A DNA stretch of 64,000 nt from Betaproteobacteria bacterium SCN1 (GTDB lineage: Bacteria; Pseudomonadota; Gammaproteobacteria; Burkholderiales; Thiobacillaceae), in the NCBI GenBank assembly GCA_008923315.1, contig WBSF01000009.1:1-64000 (forward strand). The letters are read 5' to 3'. Positions 31,060 through 40,321 of the stretch are shown one piece after another (the first letter of the stretch is position 1; each line of letters begins with the position of its first letter). The translations under genes were made by a program, and so were the position numbers. The notes beneath the pieces were generated by a model. It did no database searches. It was not told the DNA's origin and was given only the letters and a program-made list of their open reading frames with translations.

Positions 31060-32706
31060 TCAGGTCCCGGAAGCCGTGGTGCTGGCTTCCAAATCCAGCA
31101 GGCGCCGAGCCAGACGCAGCAGCCGAAAGAGCTTGACCACTGCGGTGTCGCTCAAGCACGTGGCGTCGTGGCTTTGACCCTGGCCGTGCAGCAGTGCCGG
31201 CAGATCAAGGGCGAGTTGCCCGTTGTCCAGGCCAAGCTCGGCGAGGCTCTGGCCCGCAAGGCACGCCAGCAGCGCCAGCACGGCGCGGCCCGCCGGTGAT
31301 GGGGCCTGGCCACGGCATGCGAAGCCGATGCCATCGGGACGGTCATCGATGCACCCGTCCAGGTCCGCTTCGGCCGCGATCTCGCGCGCGAACTGAGCAA
31401 TGTGAATGCGCAGCCGGTCCGGTGTGTCCAAGCCGGGATCGATGTACCAGACGTCCGAGATGGGATAGAGGCCACCGGCCTGCACCGGGATGGACTGCAG
31501 CACGTTGGCCGAGAAATCGGGCGGGAGCGCATCCCCCAACTGGTCGGCGACCATGCGCTGGATGGATTGGAGTCGCTCCGTCGTCGGTGCCGGCGAGACG
31601 ATGTGCCCCTGCAGCAGATCGCCCGACGCTGCCACTGGGTTGCCCGAAGACGCCTCGCCAGCCGCGTTGTCCTGGCGTGGGGGCACGGCGCCTGGCCGTC
31701 CCACAGGGGATGCCACGGTCGGCGCGGGCGTTGACGCATCACGTGGCGGCCGCGCCAGGGGCACGGGATCGGGCAAGGTCGGTTGTGCCGGGGACGGCGT
31801 CGGGTCGCTGACCAATGCACGGTGACGGCTTTCCGATTCGGTCAGGTCCAGCGCCAGCACGTCGTAGTCGATGCCCAGCAACTCGGACATCTGGCCGATC
31901 AGCTCGTCCTGCACGCGCTGCGGCGAGAACTCGTCGGCCTGCGTGTCGAACTGCGACAGCACTTCCTGAAAGAACCCCTCGAAGTCCAAAGGAAGCGACT
32001 TGGCTTTGGCGTACTGCTCCCAGGTGCGCTCGCAGGCCTTGCGCATGACCGACAGCCGCTCGACCTGGTGGCGGCCGAGCCCTCCATAGAGCACGGTCGG
32101 GATCGCGGGCAGCAGGTAGCGCACCGCATCGGCCATGCGGCTGATGTGTGACTGCTGCACGGGGTAGCCATCGGCGCCCAGACGGCGGGCCAGTTCGGAC
32201 TGGCTTAGCGTGGCGCCGCTTTCCGCTTCATAGAACTCGCGAGCTTTCTCGACGCCCAAGGCGCGTTCGATGAACGTGAGGCCGCCGCGCAACTCGTTCT
32301 CCGCAAGGTGCCCGGTCAACGCGACGATTTCGCCCCGCGCGGGCCAGGGCCGAAACAGGCACGATATGCGGAAGAAGCGCTCGTCCCGCGTTTCCGACCA
32401 GAGTTCACGCAGGATCGCCAGGCGCGTGTTGCCGCCGTTGCGGATGATGTAGTGATCTTCGCCTGGTCGGCGGGTGATGGCCGGCGCCGCATCCAGGCCC
32501 CGTTCGCGAATGGATGCCTTGATCTCCTCGTAGGCGGGATTGCGCTTCTTGCGCGGGTCGTGGTCGTAAGGGCGCAACTGGTCCAGCGTCACGACCATCG
32601 GCGTGTCGGCGATCGGATCGCTCAAGGCCGTGGCCGATGGACCGCTGCGCTCGAACCCGGCGGCAAGCAGCTTGCCGGCCATGTCCTGGGAGGTCATCTC
32701 AGCCAT
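31060..32706 (-). CDS. parB: ICE ParB family protein (PFGI-1 class)
   Basis: 548 residues. The ParB/Srx nuclease-like domain is at about 40-130, with LDQLRPYDHDPRKKRNPAYE, IKASIRERGLDAAPAITRRP and IIRNGGNTRLAIL. The helix-turn-helix region is LSQSELARRLGADGYPVQQS near 190. A Pro/Ala linker (about 300-360) leads to a C-terminal domain seen in TIGR03764. It should bind a centromere-like site and work with ParA. Its start overlaps the shi-like gene by 8 bases. Confidence 0.92.
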   Translation of the reverse strand: MAEMTSQDMAGKLLAAGFERSGPSATALSDPIADTPMVVTLDQLRPYDHDPRKKRNPAYEEIKASIRERGLDAAPAITRRPGEDHYIIRNGGNTRLAILRELWSETRDERFFRISCLFRPWPARGEIVALTGHLAENELRGGLTFIERALGVEKAREFYEAESGATLSQSELARRLGADGYPVQQSHISRMADAVRYLLPAIPTVLYGGLGRHQVERLSVMRKACERTWEQYAKAKSLPLDFEGFFQEVLSQFDTQADEFSPQRVQDELIGQMSELLGIDYDVLALDLTESESRHRALVSDPTPSPAQPTLPDPVPLARPPRDASTPAPTVASPVGRPGAVPPRQDNAAGEASSGNPVAASGDLLQGHIVSPAPTTERLQSIQRMVADQLGDALPPDFSANVLQSIPVQAGGLYPISDVWYIDPGLDTPDRLRIHIAQFAREIAAEADLDGCIDDRPDGIGFACRGQAPSPAGRAVLALLACLAGQSLAELGLDNGQLALDLPALLHGQGQSHDATCLSDTAVVKLFRLLRLARRLLDLEASTTASGT

Positions 32707-32959
32707 GGCCGCATCCCTTCGTGCTGGCGGCCTGGGCCAAGCGAGCCTCGCGCTCGGCACGGCGGATCTGCGCGCGGGCATTGAGGGCCGCCCGGTGGTC
32801 GCTCGCGGTCGAGCTGGTATAGATCGCAGCGCAACCGGCTTTGGTGAACTTAAGGTGCCCGCTCGGTGTGCGCTTGACGTGCCAACCTTCGCCGATCGCG
32901 AATTCGATCAGGGCGCGCAGCCGCTTGTGGCCGCGCGCCAGTTCATGTGCGTTCGCCAT
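32699..32959 (-). CDS. Shi-like small protein between parA and parB (HicA-like fold)
   Basis: 86 residues. KRLRALIEFAIGEGWHVKRT followed by SGHLKFTKAGC has the look of a HicA-type double-stranded-RNA-binding fold, with His in the strand region. It overlaps parA by 17 bases and parB by 8, so expression is coupled. In ICEclc the gene in this slot, shi, with parA slows growth of transfer-competent cells; I infer equivalence from position only. No HicB partner is present. Confidence 0.75.
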   Translation of the reverse strand: MANAHELARGHKRLRALIEFAIGEGWHVKRTPSGHLKFTKAGCAAIYTSSTASDHRAALNARAQIRRAEREARLAQAASTKGCGHG

Positions 32960-33818
32960 GGGGCCTCCCCATCTCAGAGGGGCGCTGCGGGCGGCCGGAC
33001 ACGCGGGCCAGTTGCTCCTGCCATTGCGGGAACAATTCGCCGGCAAGGGCGCGCATGGTGTCGAGCGCGGCGGGCGCGACTCTGCCCAGCGGCTGTCGGT
33101 ATTCGACCCGATGCACAGGCAGGCCACGGGTCGCAGCGCGTGGATAGGCTTCGATGGCCGGCACGTCGGTGTCGAGCACGCGGATGCCGGCGTGGTCCTG
33201 GAACAGGTCGCGCAGGGCCTGCTGGATCAGCCGCGCGTTGGCGGACACGGGGTGGACGCGGTTGATCAGCAGATGCAACGGCGGCGGTTCGATGCCGAGG
33301 TGGCGATACGGCGCGATGTCTTCCAGCAACTGCATGGTGCCGCGTCGCAGTTCGCGGGCTGCGAGGATTTCCGGGGTCACGGGCGACAGCGCAAGATCGG
33401 AGGCGAGCACCGCCATCTCCAGCAGCACGCTGCGCGCCCCCTGGGTGTCGATCAGCAGCAGGTCGTAGAGGGGTGCCAGCACCGGCAACAGGTGGCGCAG
33501 CCGCAAGCGCCCGTCTGGCGCATGCAGCAGCAAGGTGTTCAGTTCGCCCCGGTGATCGTTGGAGACCACCAGGTCCAGCCCCGCGATGATCGTGCGGGAC
33601 ACGAGCCGGCCGAGGTCGCGCTCGTTGAAGGCCAGCAGCTCGTAGATGCCGCCGGGCGCGCGGTGGGCCAGCTCGTAGTAGGAGGACAGCGTGGGCTGCA
33701 CGTCGAGGTCGAGCAGCAGCACGCGTAGGCCCGCATCGGAAACGAGTCCGCCGAGGTTGGCGGCGATGGTGGTCTTGCCGACGCCGCCCTTGGTCGAGAT
33801 GATGGATACAACCTGCAT
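32943..33818 (-). CDS. parA: ParA/Soj family partition ATPase
   Basis: 291 residues. Deviant Walker A is STKGGVGKTTIAANLGG at the N-terminus, motif A' VLLLDLDVQPTLSSYY, and Walker B LLLIDTQGARS. The rest follows the MinD/ParA fold. It would segregate or stabilise the excised element with ParB. It starts 42 bases after the alpA stop and overlaps the next small gene. Confidence 0.93.
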   Translation of the reverse strand: MQVVSIISTKGGVGKTTIAANLGGLVSDAGLRVLLLDLDVQPTLSSYYELAHRAPGGIYELLAFNERDLGRLVSRTIIAGLDLVVSNDHRGELNTLLLHAPDGRLRLRHLLPVLAPLYDLLLIDTQGARSVLLEMAVLASDLALSPVTPEILAARELRRGTMQLLEDIAPYRHLGIEPPPLHLLINRVHPVSANARLIQQALRDLFQDHAGIRVLDTDVPAIEAYPRAATRGLPVHRVEYRQPLGRVAPAALDTMRALAGELFPQWQEQLARVSGRPQRPSEMGRPHGERT

Positions 33819-33860
33819 GGCGCTCTCCGTCTGGGAATGGGAAGTCCAAGGGAGAGCGGA

Positions 33861-34082
33861 TCAGGTCCGGTTGTTGAGGCGTTCGGCGATCCACTGGTCG
33901 ATTTCGATCGAATCCCAGCCGACGGCGCGAATGCCGAGGCGCAGCGCCTGGGGGAACTGGCGCTTCTTCATCAGGCTGTAGATGTGGGCGCGCTTGAAGC
34001 CCGACTTGGCTTCGACTTCATCGAGCCGCAAGATGCGGCGCTCGTTCGGTGGCAGGACAGGTGCTTGCGACATGTCGGTCAC
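33861..34082 (-). CDS. alpA: AlpA family MerR-like regulator
   Basis: 73 residues. ILRLDEVEAKSGFKRAHIYS, then LMKKRQFPQALRLGIRAVGW and IDQWIAERL, is the AlpA excisionase/regulator pattern with a winged helix. It is first in the alpA-parA-shi-parB-DUF2857-STY4528 operon. In this ICE family the operon promoter is under positive feedback from the BisDC-type activator. Two short palindromes lie just upstream. Confidence 0.9.
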   Translation of the reverse strand: MTDMSQAPVLPPNERRILRLDEVEAKSGFKRAHIYSLMKKRQFPQALRLGIRAVGWDSIEIDQWIAERLNNRT

Positions 34083-34116
34083 TCCTGAACGCTCGGTGGC
34101 GTTTGTTGGCGTGACC

Positions 34117-34160
34117 TCTATTCAATAGACATCGCTACGAAAAGACATTGCAAATGCAAT
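34117..34160 (-). promoter_or_regulatory. Operator-like palindromes upstream of alpA
   Basis: Two perfect inverted repeats, TCTATT-C-AATAGA (34117-34129) and ATTGCA-AA-TGCAAT (34147-34160), in the A+T-rich 109-base gap between the regulator gene and alpA. The spacing (35 to 78 bases above the start codon) suits control of the alpA promoter. Confidence 0.6.
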
Positions 34161-34191
34161 CTCCGCGACTGCACATACAAGCTGGAAAACC

Positions 34192-34938
34192 TCATGCGCT
34201 TGCGCTACGGACGTACTTCCTGGCGTTGGCGAACTTGCCGTTCAAGGTTCGCTCCGTGATGCCCATGGTGCCGCCGTAGTGGGCGACCAATGCCGAGACA
34301 AGGGCCTCCTGCGTTTTGAAGCTGGAGTAAGGCACGCCCGAGGGGGACTGGCCCAGCATCAGCGTCAGCATCCCGCCGATGATGTTGAGATACGTCGTCT
34401 CCGCCCGTTCGCTGATCTCGCACTGGCTGGCAGCCAGCAGCACGGTGGACTGCTTGAGCAGGGTGTCGTGCTGCTCCTGCAGTTCTCGTATCTGGCGCCC
34501 GGCTTGCTCCAGCGCTGCCTGAAGGGCCAGCCGCTCCACCAGGATCGCCTGTCCTGTTTCCATGGTGATGAAAGGATGCGCCATGCGTTCGCCACGGCTG
34601 AACAGGAATCCTGGCCGGTGCTCAGGATAGTGGGTGCGCATCCAACGTTTCAGATCAACATGGCGAACGGTCAAATCCGGCGACTGCAGTAGCTTCGGGT
34701 CATTGAGCGTGATCCCGTCCGTGCCGTAGGGCAGGTCTCCGTTGAGGATGCCGTCATAGATGCGCTCCGAGTACAGCCGGCACTCGTTCCACCGCGGGCA
34801 GTTCAGCGACGGTGGCAGGAAGCGCGGTGATGCGATCGCGGCCAGGATCATCGGCAGGTACCGCAGCAACCCGGCCCATCGGATGGCCGCTTCGATGGGT
34901 CGATAGAACACCTTTGATGTTGAAATGTCCTTGTGCAT
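34192..34938 (-). CDS. ICE regulator in the position of bisR
   Basis: 248 residues, no standard DNA-binding motif recognised at once. The middle (about 145-185) is a coiled coil (LAALEQAGRQIRELQEQHD-like heptads). The C-terminus GGTMGITERTLNGKFANARK looks like a helix-turn-helix or recognition helix with a basic end. In ICEclc the gene outside alpA near the right end is bisR, founder of a regulator family that turns on BisDC; I assign it by synteny and size, not by a remembered alignment. It is the rightmost clear ICE gene. Confidence 0.65.
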   Translation of the reverse strand: MHKDISTSKVFYRPIEAAIRWAGLLRYLPMILAAIASPRFLPPSLNCPRWNECRLYSERIYDGILNGDLPYGTDGITLNDPKLLQSPDLTVRHVDLKRWMRTHYPEHRPGFLFSRGERMAHPFITMETGQAILVERLALQAALEQAGRQIRELQEQHDTLLKQSTVLLAASQCEISERAETTYLNIIGGMLTLMLGQSPSGVPYSSFKTQEALVSALVAHYGGTMGITERTLNGKFANARKYVRSASA

Positions 34939-36096
34939 GTCTTCGTCTCCTTTCGGAAGCGCTACATCACCGGCTCCTTTCTTGCCCTGCCAAGGGCTGT
35001 CGTGTCGTTATGGCCTGCAGCGGATGCCTGGGACGATGCCCTGAACGTAGGCGGGCGAGATGATTGGCATCCGCCGCAGGTGGCCTCGTCTTGTTCGATG
35101 TGCAAGAATTGACCGGTTGCCGGCCCATCGAGCGATGAGGACGCAAGCTCGATATTGGCGCTCACGGTATCAGCGTCATGCGCTGCGCTATCCCTCGCAA
35201 AACCGGTTCGGTATGGTCTGATACGCCGACGGTTTCACAAAGCCGTGAGCAGCGCCATTTATGCCTGTAGGTCTCGGATCAGCAGAGGAAAGCGGCGGTG
35301 TCATATCTGGCCCGGATGCTGATATTGCGATATAGCATCACGCACGTGCGGGCCAAGGTGACTGCTTACCTCAGATTCCATGCTCACAAATCCCGGCCGC
35401 ATCTGACGATCGCAGGGGGGCAATGCGAAGTGGCAGGCCTACTCGCTCTTTGCTTCTTCGACCTTCGACAGGGCAGCGCTGTCGTCGGAACCGAGGTGGG
35501 GGCGATCTGCTGGAGGCTCGGTGCTGTCGGAGGTGGCTTTGCCAAACATGCTCGTGGTAAAATCCCAAAGGCTTACTTTGGAATTCCGTTCGGGCGCACT
35601 CGGGCTGAGTTCTAGCTTCTAAATTCAATACTTTGGTCTGTCCATGACCCGTACCGCTTCGACCAACATCGCTCTGTGGTGGCGCTTCCAATAGGAAGCG
35701 GCATGTCGTTGCGGTCTTGACCGCACCTTGCCGCCGTACCGGCAGGCAAGGTTTCAAGAAGGCTTCCCCGGCACGGCGGCTCCAAGATTTGAGGAGATTG
35801 CCCGATGCCCTTAGCTGATCATCCCCATCGTCGAACTGATGCTCCGCGCCCCGCGACGCTGCGATGGGGGAGTCTGCCCGTTCCGTCTCATCACTCGGCC
35901 CAACCATGCTGGCGTAGGCGCTGCTCCAGTGCGCCGCGTTGGCGCGCTTTGCCACTTCTCTCAAGATCCGTTGCCGCTGTCAGCAAGCACCTGCGCGCAC
36001 TTCGTCCATCGCAAGCGACTGTCGATGTGTGTAATGAAGTGAGTAATGGAGGGTGCGTGTAATGAGAAACATCAATAAAATCAAGGACTTATAATC
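34939..36096. other. ICE right border region upstream of trpG
   Basis: About 1.16 kb with no gene I can defend. An open frame on the minus strand at 35371-35964 has low-complexity, shadow-like content. The left part reads like the rest of the ICE. The last 90 bases (36007-36096) are A+T-rich, with near-repeats of TGTAATGA and GAGTAATG, and carry the trpG ribosome-binding site (AAGGA at 36083). The attachment site should lie here, but I found no tRNA 3' end or clear direct repeat. Confidence 0.5.
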
Positions 36097-36675
36097 ATGA
36101 GACTCCTGATGATCGACAACTACGACAGCTTCACCTACAACCTCGTGCAGTATTTCGGGGAATTGGGCGAAGAGGTGAAAGTCGTGCGCAACGACGAGAT
36201 CGACCTGGCGGGCATCGCGGCGATGAAGCCCGACCACATCGTCGTCTCGCCCGGGCCCTGCACGCCCAACGAGGCCGGGGTGTCCGTGCCGCTGATCGAG
36301 GCGTTCGCCGGCAAGGTGCCGATCCTCGGCGTGTGTCTGGGGCATCAGAGCATCGGCCAGGCCTTCGGCGGCCGGATCGTGCGCGCGCGCGAGCTGATGC
36401 ACGGCAAGACCTCGATGATCCATCACGCCGATGCCGGTGTGTTCCATGGCCTGCCCAATCCCTTCCGGGCCACGCGCTATCACTCGCTGGTGATCGAGCG
36501 CGCCTCGCTGCCGGACTGTCTGGAAATCACCGCCTGGACGGACGACGGCGAGATCATGGGCGTGCGCCACAAGACGCTGGCGGTGGAAGGCGTGCAGTTC
36601 CACCCCGAATCCATTCTCACCGAACACGGCCACACGCTGCTGCGGAATTTCCTCGGCCAGGCCGTCCCGGCCTGA
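36097..36675 (+). CDS. trpG: Anthranilate/aminodeoxychorismate synthase glutaminase subunit
   Basis: 192 residues, a class I glutamine amidotransferase supplying ammonia to TrpE (or PabB). The start is [20 protein letters not shown]. The nucleophile Cys is in [17 protein letters not shown] and the His/Glu pair in [13 protein letters not shown]. It begins a trpG-trpD-trpC set on the plus strand. trpE, often upstream, is not seen; the ICE border occupies that side. Confidence 0.95.
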   Translation: MRLLMIDNYDSFTYNLVQYFGELGEEVKVVRNDEIDLAGIAAMKPDHIVVSPGPCTPNEAGVSVPLIEAFAGKVPILGVCLGHQSIGQAFGGRIVRARELMHGKTSMIHHADAGVFHGLPNPFRATRYHSLVIERASLPDCLEITAWTDDGEIMGVRHKTLAVEGVQFHPESILTEHGHTLLRNFLGQAVPA

Positions 36676-36775
36676 GGGCGCGGCGCGGTTTCGAACCGGC
36701 CGCAGTTCGCGCCATAATGGCGGCTTCGATTTTTCAGCGGTCGGCGGCCCTGCCGCATTCCGGCCCGATCCAGCC

Positions 36776-37807
36776 ATGTCCATCACCCCGCAGGAAGCGC
36801 TGAAGCGCACCATCGAGCACCGCGAGATTTTCTTCGACGAAATGGTCGCGCTGATGCGCCAGATCATGGCGGGCGAGATCTCGCCCGTGATGACCGCCGC
36901 GATCCTCACCGGCCTGCGTACCAAGAAGGAAACCGTCGGCGAGATTGCCGCCGCCGCGACGGTGATGCGCGAACTGGCGACCAGGGTGAGCGTGCCGCCG
37001 CCCAACGACAATTTCCTCGACGTGGTCGGCACCGGCGGCGACGGCGCCCAGACCTTCAACATTTCCACCGCCACCATCTTCGTCGCGGCGGCCGCCGGTG
37101 CGCGCGTCGCCAAGCACGGCGGGCGCAGCGTGTCGTCCAGCTCGGGCAGCGCGGACGTTCTGGAGGCGCTGGGCGTGAACCTCGCGCTCACCCCCGCGCA
37201 GGTGGCCGAATGCGTCGAGGCCACCGGCATCGGCTTCATGTTCGCACCCAACCACCACAGCGCGATGAAGAACGTGGCGCCGATCCGCAAGGAGCTCGGC
37301 GTACGCACGATCTTCAACATCCTCGGCCCGCTGACCAATCCGGCCGGCGCGCCGAACACGCTGATGGGCGTGTTCCATCCCGATCTCGTGGGCATCCAGG
37401 TGCGCGTGATGCAGCGCCTGGGCGCGAACCACGTGCTGGTGGTGCACGGCCAGGACGGTATGGACGAGGTTTCGCTCGGCGCCGCCACGCTGGTCGGCGA
37501 GCTCAAGGACGGCAACGTGAGCGAGTACACGATCCACCCCGAGGATTACGGCCTGGCCATGATGTCCAGCCGCAACCTGCGGGTCGGCAACGCCGGGGAA
37601 TCGAAAGCCATGCTGCTCGGCGCGCTCGACAACCAGCCGGGGCCGGCGCGCGAGATCGTGGCATTCAATGCCGGCGTGGCGCTCTACACCGCGAACCTCG
37701 TATCCGACATCGGCGACGGCATCGCACGGGCGCGCGAGGCGATGGCATCGGGCGCGGCGCGCGCGAAGGTCGAAGCCTTCGCGGCCTTCACCCGACGTTT
37801 TCAGTGA
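36776..37807 (+). CDS. trpD: Anthranilate phosphoribosyltransferase
   Basis: 343 residues, transfers phosphoribose from PRPP to anthranilate. The PRPP-binding motif [16 protein letters not shown] is near residue 80, with [20 protein letters not shown] and the anthranilate-site region [20 protein letters not shown] following. The length is normal. It is 100 bases after trpG and 19 before trpC. Confidence 0.96.
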   Translation: MSITPQEALKRTIEHREIFFDEMVALMRQIMAGEISPVMTAAILTGLRTKKETVGEIAAAATVMRELATRVSVPPPNDNFLDVVGTGGDGAQTFNISTATIFVAAAAGARVAKHGGRSVSSSSGSADVLEALGVNLALTPAQVAECVEATGIGFMFAPNHHSAMKNVAPIRKELGVRTIFNILGPLTNPAGAPNTLMGVFHPDLVGIQVRVMQRLGANHVLVVHGQDGMDEVSLGAATLVGELKDGNVSEYTIHPEDYGLAMMSSRNLRVGNAGESKAMLLGALDNQPGPAREIVAFNAGVALYTANLVSDIGDGIARAREAMASGAARAKVEAFAAFTRRFQ

Positions 37808-37826
37808 GCGGTCCGTCAAGCCGGCG

Positions 37827-38615
37827 ATGAGCGACATCCTCGAAAAAATCCTTGCCACCAAGCGCAGCGAAATCTTTGATGCGCGCACCGACGTGCCGCT
37901 GGCGGAAATGCGCGCGCGTGCCGCCGCCGCCTTGCCGCCGCGCGATTTCGTCGGCGCGCTGCGCACGAAGCAGGCCGAGGGCAAGCCGGCGGTCATCGCG
38001 GAGATCAAGAAGGCCAGCCCGAGCAAGGGCGTGATCCGTCCCGACTTCCGTCCGGCCGAGATCGCGGCCAGCTATGAGAAGGGCGGCGCGGCCTGCCTGT
38101 CGGTGCTCACCGACGTCGAGTATTTCCAGGGCAGCCCGGGCTACCTCATGCAGGCGCGCGCCGCCTGTGCGTTGCCGGTGCTGCGCAAGGACTTCATGAT
38201 CGATCCCTACCAGGTGTACGAAGCGCGCGCGATGGGCGCCGACTGCATCCTGCTCATCGTCGCTGCGCTGGAATTGAAGGCCATGCAGGATCTGGAAGCG
38301 CTGGCGACGGAGCTGGGCATGGCGGTGCTGGTGGAATCGCACGATGCGGCGGAACTCGACGCCGCGCTGCAGTTGAAGACGCCGCTCATGGGCATCAACA
38401 ACCGCAACTTGCGCACCTTCGAGGTCAGCCTCGACACCACGCTGGATCTGCTGCCGAAGATCGACGGCGAACGCATCGTCGTCACCGAATCCGGCATCCT
38501 CGCGCCCGCCGACGTGGCCCGCATGCGGGCCCGTAGCGTGAACACTTTCCTGGTCGGCGAAGCCTTCATGCGGGCCGACGATCCGGGGACGGAGCTGGCG
38601 CGCCTGTTTGCTTGA
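37827..38615 (+). CDS. trpC: Indole-3-glycerol phosphate synthase
   Basis: 262 residues from the ATG at 37827; an upstream frame extension is a shadow of trpD. The TIM-barrel motifs are present: [19 protein letters not shown] with the catalytic Lys/Glu, [40 protein letters not shown] and VTESGIL. It closes the tryptophan set. Confidence 0.96.
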   Translation: MSDILEKILATKRSEIFDARTDVPLAEMRARAAAALPPRDFVGALRTKQAEGKPAVIAEIKKASPSKGVIRPDFRPAEIAASYEKGGAACLSVLTDVEYFQGSPGYLMQARAACALPVLRKDFMIDPYQVYEARAMGADCILLIVAALELKAMQDLEALATELGMAVLVESHDAAELDAALQLKTPLMGINNRNLRTFEVSLDTTLDLLPKIDGERIVVTESGILAPADVARMRARSVNTFLVGEAFMRADDPGTELARLFA

Positions 38616-38703
38616 TCAGCTACAAGTTGCAGGATTCAAGAGGCAAGGAAAGCCTTGTGACGTACAACTTGAATCTTGACCCCGAGCGTTGGGCGCGTCG
38701 CGC

Positions 38704-40206
38704 TCAACGTTTGCCGAACAAACTCCCCAATACCCCGCGAATGATCGAGCGGCCGACCTGGCTGCCGATGGCGCGCGCGGCGGATTTGGCCAGGGCCTCG
38801 ACCGCGCCTTCGCGGCGGCCGCTGCCGCCGAGTACGCCGCCCAGCGTGCCGCTGCCATTCGATCCGGCCTGTCGGGCGGTCTTGGCATCCGCCTTGGCCT
38901 GGGCTTCCGCTGCCGCGGCCTGCGCGGCCTCTTCGGCGCGCGCCTTCAGTTTTTCGTAGGCCGATTCGCGGTCGACGGCCTTGTCGTAGACGCCCGCGAC
39001 CAGCGAAGTCTGGATGATCCGGCGGCGCTGCGCATCGGTGATGGGGCCGATCTGCCCCTGCGGTGGCACGATGAAAGCGCGTTCGACGACACCGGGACGG
39101 CCCTTGGCGTCAAGGAAGGACACCAGCGCTTCGCCGACGCCGAGCTCGGTGATGGCGGCGGCTTCGTCGAGGTCCGGGTTGTCGCGCATGGTTTCGGCGG
39201 CGGCCTTCACCGCCTTCTGGTCGCGGGCGGAGAAGGCGCGCAGCGCGTGCTGCACGCGGTTGCCCAGTTGCGACAGCACCTTGTCCGGCACGTCGGCCGG
39301 ATTCTGCGTGACGAAAAACACCCCCACGCCCTTGGAGCGGATGAGACGCACCACCTGCTCGATCTTGTCGACCAGCGCGTCGGGCGCGTCGTTGAACAGC
39401 AGGTGCGCCTCGTCGAAGAAGAAGACGAGCTTGGGCTTGTCGAGGTCGCCCGCCTCGGGGAGCTTCTCGAACAGCTCGGACAGCAGCCACAGCAGCAGCG
39501 TGGCGTAGAGCTTGGGCGACTGCATCAGCCTGTCGGCCGACAGGATGTTGACGACGCCGTGGCCGCGGTCGGTCTGGATGAGGTCGTCGATGTTGAGCAT
39601 GGGCTCGCCGAATATCTGCTCGCCGCCCTGGGATTCGAGCGCGAGCAGGCCGCGCTGGATGGCGCCGATGGAGGCGGACGAGACATTGCCGTATTCGGTG
39701 GTAAAGGTCTTCGCGTTCTCGCCGACGTAGGCGAGCATGGCGCGCAGATCCTTCAGATCGAGCAGGAGCAGACCGTTGTCGTCGGCCACCTTGAAGACGA
39801 GATTGAGCACGCCGCTCTGGGTCTCGTTCAGGTCGAGCATGCGGCCCAGCAGCAACGGTCCCATATCCGACACGGTGGCCCGGACGGGATGGCCCTGTTC
39901 GCCGAAGGCGTCCCAGAAGGTGACGGGGTAGGCCTTGTGTTCGAAGCCTTCGAGCTTGAGCTGTTCGACGCGTTCGGCGACCTTGGCGTTGCCGCCGCCG
40001 GGCTGCGAAATGCCGGACAGGTCGCCTTTCACGTCGGACAGGAAACAGGGCACGCCGATATCGGAAAAATGCTCGGCCAGCGTCTGCAGGGTGACGGTCT
40101 TGCCGGTGCCGGTGGCGCCGGTGACGAGGCCATGGCGATTGGCCATCTGCGGCAGGATGTGCAGCCCGGTGGCGTCGTGCTGGGCAATGAGCAGGGGGTC
40201 GGTCAT
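38704..40206 (-). CDS. HerA-like ATPase, DUF853 (YjgR family)
   Basis: 500 residues from the ATG at 40206; an ATG at 40230 is an alternative. Walker A is [20 protein letters not shown], Walker [17 protein letters not shown], and the arginine-rich C-terminus contains [15 protein letters not shown]. The family resembles HerA/FtsK-type hexameric ATPases; the cellular role of YjgR-like proteins is not settled. It converges with trpC and diverges from the NADH dehydrogenase gene. Confidence 0.9.
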   Translation of the reverse strand: MTDPLLIAQHDATGLHILPQMANRHGLVTGATGTGKTVTLQTLAEHFSDIGVPCFLSDVKGDLSGISQPGGGNAKVAERVEQLKLEGFEHKAYPVTFWDAFGEQGHPVRATVSDMGPLLLGRMLDLNETQSGVLNLVFKVADDNGLLLLDLKDLRAMLAYVGENAKTFTTEYGNVSSASIGAIQRGLLALESQGGEQIFGEPMLNIDDLIQTDRGHGVVNILSADRLMQSPKLYATLLLWLLSELFEKLPEAGDLDKPKLVFFFDEAHLLFNDAPDALVDKIEQVVRLIRSKGVGVFFVTQNPADVPDKVLSQLGNRVQHALRAFSARDQKAVKAAAETMRDNPDLDEAAAITELGVGEALVSFLDAKGRPGVVERAFIVPPQGQIGPITDAQRRRIIQTSLVAGVYDKAVDRESAYEKLKARAEEAAQAAAAEAQAKADAKTARQAGSNGSGTLGGVLGGSGRREGAVEALAKSAARAIGSQVGRSIIRGVLGSLFGKR

Positions 40207-40321
40207 GGCAGTGCTCTCTCGGGCGGACAAGCCCGGATTCTAACGGCTCGGTGTATTCCCTTATAGAAGCGTTCTCTAATATTCCGTATCATCGCCTTCC
40301 ACAAGCATTCGGGAGGGCCCG

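Noticed and set aside
35371-35964. Minus-strand 197-codon frame in the ICE border
   Set aside because: Low-complexity Ser/Arg-rich content, with a competing plus-strand frame over the same bases; I cannot support it as a gene.
34939-36096. A tRNA-3'-end direct repeat marking the ICE end
   Set aside because: I looked for TTCGA-type T-arm ends and long repeats and saw none; the true attachment site remains undetermined.
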